From Carnegiea gigantea (lineage: Eukaryota; Streptophyta; Magnoliopsida; Caryophyllales; Cactaceae): DNA of 64,000 nt. Both the position numbers and the translations under genes were made by a program. Shown in pieces: positions 57,004 through 64,000 of the stretch. The stretch spans positions 2,501 to 66,500 of the forward strand of contig JAKOGI010000540.1 in assembly GCA_029747015.1 (NCBI GenBank), in the 5' to 3' direction. Each line of letters opens with the position of its first letter. Position 1 is the stretch's first letter. The notes beneath the pieces were generated by a model. It saw only the letters and a program-made list of their open reading frames with translations. It did no database searches and was not told the DNA's origin.

Positions 57004-57912
57004 TCAAAGTAGTGGACAGTTCTTCACAATATGATCAGATTTTCCACACTTGAAACACCCAGAGAACTGTTCTCGGGGGGTGTTTCTGCCTTTGCTGAAG
57101 TCCTTCCTTTTATTATTCTCTTTTACTTTCTTGAAGAACTTCTTGAATTTCCGAGTCATCATTGCCATCTCTTCTTCTTCAAGATCTGAATCATCATCTT
57201 CCAACGCTTTTAAAGCAAGCCCTCGGTCTTTCTTAGCCTCCTCCTTCTGTTGAGAGTTTTTTCTCAGTTCATACGTTTGAAGATTTCCGATCAGCTCATC
57301 TAGGGTGATCTTGTTCATGTCTTTGGCCTCCTGAATGGCTGTCACCTTGGCTTCCCATGAATGAGGCAAAATCCTTAGGATTTTCCTTACCAACTCTTCA
57401 GTGGTGAAGGATTTTCCCAGAGATTTTAATTCGTTTGTTATGTGAGTAAAGCGAGTATACATGTCCATCACATTCTCACGATCACCCATGTCAAACAGCT
57501 CATATTGCCTCATGAGTAGCTCAATGCGTGATTGTTTAACTTGACTTGTTCCTTCATGAGCTACTTGCAAGGCATTCCATATTTCCTGAGCTGACTCACA
57601 TTCTGAAATGCGAGTATATTCATCGGGTCCTAGGCCAAAGTATAATAGTTTCTTGGCCTTGGCATTCTTTTCCATCTTCTTGTAATCCTCAGCATCAAAC
57701 TCTACGGGTTCCTTGGGAACCTTCTTTCCATCTTCAAGCACTTTCGTGGGAACAAGGGGCCCGTTCTTGATGAGCATCCATAACTCGTAATCCTCTGCTT
57801 GTATGTAGTTCTCCATCCTATTTTTCCACCAACTATAGTGTTGGCCATTGAAGTAAGGAGGTCGAGTAATGGATTGACCCTCAAGTATCCCTTGTGGTGC
57901 ACTCATCTTCAC
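57004..57912 (-). pseudogene. gag capsid and first zinc knuckle of the copia element
   Basis: 302 codons. After a short leader come PPYFNGQHYSWWKNRMENYI and AKKLLYFGLGPDEYTRI, then EIWNALQVAHEG, RIELLMRQYELF and RKILRILPHSWEAKVTAIQE, the plant copia gag (UBN2-type) order. An acidic stretch (about residues 235-250) and basic residues precede the CCHC knuckle CFKCGKSDHIVKNC near residue 287. The frame then meets TGA at 57004. Gag would assemble the cytoplasmic particle. This segment alone is uninterrupted and could still be translated. Confidence 0.88.
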
Positions 57913-57949
57913 GGATCTCTCAAGGGGTTAGCCTTTTGAAAGAGAACCT

Positions 57950-57961
57950 GCTCTGATACCA
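57950..57961 (-). other. Primer-binding site of the copia element
   Basis: The minus strand reads TGGTATCAGAGC, an exact match to the plant initiator-Met site, two bases after the 5' LTR end. Gag begins about 40 nt further on. Confidence 0.93.
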
Positions 57962-57963
57962 CT

Positions 57964-59526
57964 TGTTGAATTCCAAGAGTACACAACCACAAGAGGGGGG
58001 TGAATTGTGGTGGCCGATTTTCGCCAAATAACTAACAAACAGCCGTAGCACTTGGTTGCAGAAACTATTCGTAAATCACAAACAACCTTAAGCCTTGTTT
58101 GCAGCGGTTGTTCCCAATTGGTTCAGTAGCGAAATTCAGAGTAATAAATGCGGAAATAAAGCACAGACAATTTTTACGTTGAAAACACCTCTAGCCCAAC
58201 TAAGGTGTGAACAACCACGACCTACCTCGCGTAGGATTTAACCACTTCACTAACGGGCTGAACACGTTACAAAAGTAACACTCCTTGTTACAACTTGTAA
58301 CCCACGTAACCTTCTTCCCTAAGACAGGTTACACCACGTCCAATCACACTATATTGGACACGTCCAAAGTCCACTCGACTATGGACACACTCACTCACTT
58401 TCTGATCTGAGAACAGGGGTACAAAACACCTTACTGGGGGTGCTTCTGACTTAAGCAGATGTAAGGTACAATGAAGTCCTATTATGCCAATATATTGAAA
58501 GCTCAGTTAAGCACAAGCCTGTCACGGTTTTTCTCTTTGAAATGCAGCTTTTGGAAATCTCTTACTTCTTGTGTAAAAACCGGATATCTAAATGGGAGAG
58601 AAGATTTCATTATTTAAACACACAAACCCAACGGCTAATACTTTCAAAAAGGATAACAAAATCTTCTAATATTAGCAGCTTAGGGAGTTTCTTCAAATAA
58701 GATTCCCAACGGCTAGAGAAGATAAGATTTTACTAAAATAAGGGAATTTGATTTTTCAAGGGATAAAAACTAATTACCCACTAAATATAGCTGTGCAGAT
58801 TTAGCCCAAAAAAAAAAGGATAAAGATTTCGGTTCCAAATTTGAAATCAATCACGGCCTAAAAATAAGGGATAAGAATTTTGAAAAGAGATCCTTAGCAA
58901 AAACGGTTTTACAATCTTTTTCAAATTAAAAATAATCCTTTTTAGAACTTAATTAGTTAGCCTAGGATTTCATAAAAAGATCCTTTAGAGCTGGCACCCA
59001 ACCAAAGGAAATTTACTGGTAAAACAGTTTCAGGAACACCTTAGGCATCCTGTTTGCAGGGTTGTTTAGAAATTGGTGTTCCAAAGCAAATGTCAAAAAC
59101 CGTTTTAAGAAGTGTTAAATAGAGACTTTCAAGATTGGCATATTAACAAGAGTCTAAAAGATAAAAACTAAACCAAACCAAGACTTCTTGTTGTAAGAAT
59201 CAGTCATCTTGTCAAGAATAAATATGCTGCTCCAAACACCTTGGTCACCTTGATTCCTCGGGTGATCTTGTATAGCTGAATGTAAGAACTTGTTCCTTAA
59301 GACTTAGCCAACTGTTTGGCGAGATTTGTTGTTTGCTGATCTTGTATCACTGAAGCTTGGAACCTGTTCCTAAGACTTGTTCTCAACATTTAGCATCCAG
59401 GTTAATACGAATATTACAAACAACAGTGTAGGCCCTGTTTGGAGAGCTTGTTTGGAACAACATTACTTAGACAAATGTGTTACACTTGGATTTGTTATCA
59501 TTAAAACTAAATATAATTATGCAACA
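57964..59526 (-). repeat. 5' LTR of the copia element
   Basis: 1563 bp, ending TGTTG...CAACA. It is 22 bp shorter than the other LTR because of a 19-bp and a 3-bp indel. A TATA-like TTTAAATA on the minus strand at 58611-58620 is a possible promoter core; this is weak. The CTATT duplication follows at 59527-59531. Confidence 0.93.
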
Positions 59527-59531
59527 CTATT

Positions 59532-60460
59532 TATCTATTCGCTTAAATTTTACCCATATACCTTAATGAAAGTAAGTGACTAGCATAAGTTCATTAAGTC
59601 TTTGCAGGTTAATGTTTTAAAGCTACAGTTCCGTGTCTCTAAACACTTCATCCGTTAAAAGCCTTAACAAGCATGTTAAAAGATTACCAGACCAGTGTTA
59701 TAAGAAGTCATTGGCAACTCCAGAAGTGCTTCAGATGTTTATGACACTACGATCAGTTTCACTGAATCTAAAAAATGCATAATATATTTTCATAAGAGTT
59801 AATTATAAGACAAATAAGCATTTACATGATGGAATAGCATAAATTTGTGGCTAAATTTGCTCATGCTTCATATATAATTTGGCTATGCTATTTGCCTTTG
59901 AAAGCTAGTGAATTGCCTAATATGTCTAAACTGGTTAATTAAATTAATTATAATCTAGCCAAATAGTTATCCTATAAAATTATCATATGCTTAATGTTTA
60001 ATTGCAAGATTAATGTTTTGCAAACATTACATTACAAGTTGGTACTTTGAGGAGGCAAAGAAAGCTAATTCAAACGTTTTCCACTTTGAGCAAGGGTCAG
60101 CTTTAGCTTCTTACAAAAAGTAACTTTTAGGTCATATTACCTTAAGAGGAAGTTATCTACATCAAAAGCTTGAAAGGACTCCTAAGGTGGTGACTAGCTG
60201 AAGTTGGTGCATTGAACATTATTAACATAGTGTCCTTTATTTCCTACACTTCAATGTTACTTAGAGTCGTCGATCTATTTTGTTTACTGTCTATGAATTT
60301 GCATTTACTTGTCTGTTTTGAGAGTAAGCGTTTATTTCTTATTATTGTCTCTCACCCTAATGACCCTTATAGGTTGCGTCCCACAACCTTAGGACCAATA
60401 ATTGGTATCTATATTTTACTTAGTCATCAAAGTGAGTAAATATCTATGGTCTCCATATAA
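59532..60460. other. No gene recognised
   Basis: AT-rich DNA to the right of the copia element, continuing the sequence left of 49889. Its right part probably belongs to the old copia relic (leader or decayed LTR), but no primer site or LTR edge was found. Confidence 0.35.
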
Positions 60461-62903
60461 ATGTCCGAAATTGATCAAGACAGATCTATTTCTAGACTTC
60501 CCTTATTTTGTGGTATGCTTAAATTAAAAGATCATAACTCAAATGAAGAGATGCTAAAGAGCTTGCTAAGATGTCTCTCTGTGAACAAAAAGGGTGCTAG
60601 AGTCACTGCCATTGAAGAAAAGCAAAATTTAAAGACCTTGAAGGTGGATGATCTAGTAGGAAAACCTTCTAGCCTATGAGATATAGTTTGCCGTGCATGT
60701 GTTAAAGGGAAACAAGTCAGAGTTTCTTTCAAACCTCTAGAAACTATTTCAACATCTCAGCCTCTTGAATTGTTACATATGGAGTTATAGGGTCTTATTA
60801 GACGTAAGAGTCTTAGTGGTAACAAATATGTGTTCCTTATAGTTTATGATTAGTTTAGATATATAGGTATTTTTTTCGAAGGATAAAACCTATGCATACA
60901 AAGTACTTGCAAAAGCATTGTAGATAATTAAGGAACACCTTGAGCTTCCTAATTGTGGCTATAAAGAGTAATCATGGAGTTGAGATGAAAGGTGAATTCA
61001 TTGAATATTGTTATCAACATGGAATATCTCATAATTTCTCAACCTAAGAACTCCACAACTAAATCAAATATTTGAAAACAAGAGCAAAACCTTGGAACAT
61101 ATGACTAGAACAATGTTATGTGCTCAACGTAAGCTTGATTAGATATATCTTGAAGAGGACTCCTTATAAGCTATTAAAAGGCAAGAAGCCTAAGATTTCC
61201 TATGTCATGGCCTTTTGTTGCAATTTTTTTATACACAATAATGACAGGGAGAAGCTTGGTGAGTTTGAGCAACAAATTGAGGTACCTTTGTTGGCTATTC
61301 TCGTCATGGAAAAGCTTGTGGAGAATACAACAAAAGAACCAAACTACTGAAAAGTATACATTTTTCTGGATAAAAATAATAATGGAAATGTTATCTTGTG
61401 TTTTTTTACCCAGATTTGATGTTAAACAGCCATGATGATAACAAAAAATTGAAGCCACATCAATAATGCTACTACTCAAAGTGTACCTCCAGGTACACTA
61501 AACCAACCAAAAGATGTCATCAGAGACCATGAAGATGAGAATAAAAAAGGCTCTAAAGCAAGGCAAGAAGCAAGCAATGATAAGAACCTTCAAGAATCAA
61601 AGAGAGGATCTAGATTCCTTGTACGTCATTTATTGATAACAACATATCAGATGTCAACTTGGCTGTAAAGACTCATTCTTCTCTTAGAAATTTATGTGCA
61701 TTTTCTTCCTTTATTTCACTCACATAGCCTAAGAGCTCCCTTGAAGCTCTCGAGGACCGTAATTGGACCTTTGCCATTGAAGAAGAATTTAACCAATTTG
61801 AAAGGAGTCAAATTTGGTCCTTGACCACTAGAGCGTAGAACCATCCAATCATTTCAACAAAATAGGTTTTTAAAACAAGTTAGATAAGATTAGGAATATG
61901 GTTAGGAACAAGGCTAGATTAGTGACCAAAGGTTACAACCTTGAAAAAGGACTTGACTATGACACAACCTTTACTTTGTTGCCATATTAGAAGCTATATA
62001 AATTCTACTTACATGTGGATCATCAAGTTATTTCAAATGGATGTTAAAAGTGCATTCTTGATTGGTTACTTGTAAGATGAGTTTATGTTGAACAATGCCT
62101 TTGTTTGCTTGTTCAAGTCGCTTTGACCTTGTTTATAAACTTATGAAGCTTTGCATGGACTAAATTGATAGGCTAGCAAGTTTCTGCTTGAAAATAATTT
62201 TAAAAGGGGTCAAATTAACCAAACCATATTTATTAAAAAAAAGGGAAACATTTCTTACTTATACAAATTTATTTTGATAATATATTATTTGGTGTCACTA
62301 GCGAATCTTTTTTTGTCATAAGTTCTAAAACCTAATGAGTAAGGAGTTTAAATGAGAATAATGAGTGAATTAAGTCTCCTCCTTGGTCTTTAAATCAAGC
62401 ATTGCTAACATGGCATTTTCATCAATCAAGACAAATATATCATGGGACATCTTAAGAAGTATGGCTTTGAAAATTCAAACATGTCAAAACTCCAATTGCC
62501 TTAAGCACCAAGCTAGACATGGATTAAACTAGTAAGCCCATTCTTAAAGAGGTATATAGAGATATGATTAGATCACTTGATACTTGACTACAAGTAGGCA
62601 TGATCTTATGTTTAGTGTCTGGTCATGTGCAATATTACAATTAGCTGCCAAGGAATCATATCTCAACATTGTCAAAAGAATATTTAATTACCTTATTGAA
62701 ATGAAGGACCTTGGTCTATGATAACCATTCAACAATAACTTTGAACTTGTAAGATACTCTGATGTTAATTATATGACCCACAACTGCAACATAGATAGAA
62801 AGAGTACTCCAAGTTCATGCCATTTCCTTGGACAGTCCCTAGTATTTGGCAGTCTAAGAAACAAAATTCAATGGCTTTGACTATTGCTAAGGTTGAATAT
62901 ATG
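60461..62903 (+). mobile_element. Old Ty1/copia relic, plus strand
   Basis: A gag start (MSEIDQDRSISRLPLF) at 60461 is followed within 250 bp by an integrase zinc-region tail (CRACVKGKQVRVSFKPL) near 60690-60735. Most of gag, the protease and the early integrase are therefore missing. Core pieces follow: LELLHMEL, IKSNHGVEMKGEFIEYC, HMTRTMLCAQ and RTPYKLLKGKKPK. RT pieces are FQMDVKSAFLIGYL and KFLLENNFKRG (near 62035-62210), and RNase H pieces are DRKSTPSSCHFLGQ and ALTIAKVEYM (to 62903). Frames change constantly. It is similar in kind to the younger element at 49894-59526. LTRs were not identified. Confidence 0.75.
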
Positions 62904-64000
62904 AAATGCCCCAAAATTTATAGTTCATTTTATTTTTAATATTTGTCCTCCTTAATGCAGTGTAGCACAGGCATTGCTACCATATTTAAGTACAAGGAAA
63001 GATAATAAGATTAACCATTTAAACTTAACACAAATTTTATTATGAAAGTCAAATTTGATTATCAATTATACATTATGAGCTTAACAACTTGAGTACAATG
63101 AATGTGATTGTGACCTTGTTCTAAAATCCATCCTCATGTAATGAACAGTACCTAAAAGCAAAATATTTTTAAAAAGTAAGATATAACTCAATAATATATG
63201 TCGCTAATAATTAAACATAACTCAAATTCATTTAAATATTTGGGGGCGGGGGGCGGGAGGGAAGAGTTCAATAGTTCGAAAATAGTTTAAGTTCCCAATC
63301 CAACCAAGTTCATCAATCATAACCTATTTCTTTTTATTAAACAAATTAATAATCTGATTCATTTCATTATCAAGCGGCCCCATTGGGCCTCATGGTTTGC
63401 AACGAATCAATCATGGCCTATAGCTAATCTAATTCTTGGCGTACCAAACTTATGGGACCCCATAATATGGTGTGTGTTCTATCTATCCTCGCACGTATCC
63501 GATACACTTCCATGCATCCACGCATTACCGTGGAGAGACTATCACATCTCAATATCTAGGCAATATTGCCCTGATCTCGAGAGCTACCCTCTCGTAACTT
63601 GCCATGATTCTTTCACTTTACTAATTAGTGTTTTATGCATAGGTCCAATTCAGCTTATACCAACCTAACCCATACTACCAAAGTTCAGGCATTTCAAGCT
63701 TCCATTTAACACATGGATTGTTTGCACGTAACAACTCAATCAAAAATTGGAAAGTTTTGAATTACAACAAGATGACATGAACAGTTGAAGTTTTCATGCA
63801 TTAGCTCTCTCTGTGGATGCCAGATCATAAAACTATTTTATAAACACCCAAAACACATTGAAAAAGGCATGTAAAAGGAGTTAAGGCATAGACATTACCT
63901 TGATAAATGCCAAAATTCTAACTCGATCATTACAAGATTGAAGAGAAGAGTGTTTACCTTCAAGGTTTTAACAAGATCAGTAAAAGGAAGAGCTTTTTTT
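62904..64000 (+). other. LTR-like sequence running out of the window
   Basis: The RNase H homology stops abruptly at EYM, and TGAAATGCCCC begins at about 62904. TG plus a C-rich word is a common LTR start, and no coding frame follows. The text at 63420-63600 (CGTATCCGATACACTTCC, CACGCATTACCGTGGAGAGA) is less AT-rich and LTR-like in style. This is an inference from the junction; the other end is outside the window. Confidence 0.4.
63242..63262 (+). repeat. G-rich tract
   Basis: Four or more G-runs in about 21 bases (GGGGG, GGGGGG, GGG, GGG separated by single bases), isolated in AT-rich DNA. It could fold as a G-quadruplex. Confidence 0.6.

Larger units (their letters stand above)
52864..57912 (-). 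pseudogene. copia gag-pol polyprotein, one frame with seven stops
   Basis: From the ATG at 57912 to the terminal stop at 52864-52866 every domain lies in the same frame (1682 codons). In-frame stops are at 57004-57006 (TGA), 56176-56178 (TGA), 56062-56064 (TAG) and 54937-54939 (TAA). The others are at 54667-54669 (TAA), 53356-53358 (TAG) and 53299-53301 (TGA). At least two (56062, 53356) stand where the family usually has Trp, fitting TGG to TAG changes. No frameshift was found. The intact frame with only point lesions fits a recent insertion decaying by base substitution. The start is favoured because it lies about 40 nt after the primer site and opens the gag frame. Confidence 0.9.
49894..59526 (-). 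mobile_element. SIRE/Maximus-like Ty1/copia retrotransposon, complete and young
   Basis: 9.63 kb with 1.6-kb LTRs, TGTTG...CAACA ends, an exact CTATT duplication, an initiator-Met primer site and polypurine tracts, all oriented on the minus strand. Order is gag, protease, integrase, RT, RNase H, which is copia order. A further ORF region lies between RNase H and the 3' LTR. That extra region, the long LTRs and two polypurine tracts suggest the SIRE/Maximus lineage (inference). The LTRs differ by about 30 substitutions and two indels by my count. One reading frame covers all of gag-pol without a frameshift but has seven in-frame stops, so this copy is not coding-competent unless stops are read through. 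Confidence 0.93.

Noticed and set aside
55787..57034. Plus-strand frames of 133-148 codons
   Set aside because: They are the complement of the gag and protease region of the copia element, where Glu/Lys-rich coding gives Ser/Phe/Leu antisense frames.
57950..57961. tRNA-like sequence
   Set aside because: It is only the 12-base complement of the tRNA end used as a primer site; no tRNA fold surrounds it. The same applies to 7625 and 32025.

Overview
This is plant nuclear DNA, almost certainly from a flowering plant. It is AT-rich and carries plant-type LTR retrotransposons whose primer sites match plant initiator-Met tRNA. It also holds an L1-type LINE with a C-terminal RNase H, inverted-repeat DNA elements and long TG/TA microsatellites. 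I found no host gene, tRNA or rRNA that I could support. Nearly every recognisable coding trace is a decayed transposon, so the window looks like nested, gene-poor, possibly pericentromeric sequence. No bacterial-style system (operon, CRISPR, phage) is present.

Layout. 1-2.7 kb: non-coding DNA with a 1.5 kb fold-back repeat. 2.75-7.1 kb: L1-type LINE relic, minus strand. 7.3-12.6 kb: complete but dead Reina-like Ty3 chromovirus with a perfect TTGAT target duplication. 14.1-16.2 kb: a short terminal-inverted-repeat element, then an 858-bp element with LTR-like ends arranged as an inverted repeat (duplication CTTGC). 18.2 kb: a second LINE scrap. 18.9-22.4 kb: remains of a Tat/Retand-type gag element with tandem repeats. 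23.5-25.7 kb: minus-strand relic of the widespread plant family linked to Ulp1-like proteases.

26.4-41 kb is a decayed Del/Tekay-type chromovirus complex: two copies of integrase tail plus LTR about 12 kb apart. A Ty3 element (30945-37489, duplication CTTTG) is nested between them, and a locally duplicated LTR end is mixed with microsatellites on the right. A split dispersed repeat (ends at 23506 and 42346) suggests that this whole 18.8 kb block entered an older repeat. 42.8-49.5 kb: a second member of the nested Ty3 family (duplication CTAGT). 49.9-59.5 kb: the youngest element, a SIRE/Maximus-like Ty1/copia retrotransposon on the minus strand. It has 1.6-kb LTRs, a CTATT duplication, one unshifted 5-kb gag-pol frame broken by seven in-frame stops, and an extra ORF region downstream of pol. 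60.5-62.9 kb: an old copia relic on the plus strand, cut off abruptly by unrelated LTR-like DNA that runs out of the window.

No gene set here works together as a pathway. In each element the parts would have formed the usual cycle: gag particle, protease, reverse transcriptase/RNase H, integrase. No element appears able to encode all of them now. The most informative signals are structural: four complete LTR elements with exact 5-bp duplications, fold-back structures, an LTR flanked by the wrong partners, a split repeat, and a recurrent CCTGTT/TTGTTC motif throughout the copia element. All alignments were done by eye.
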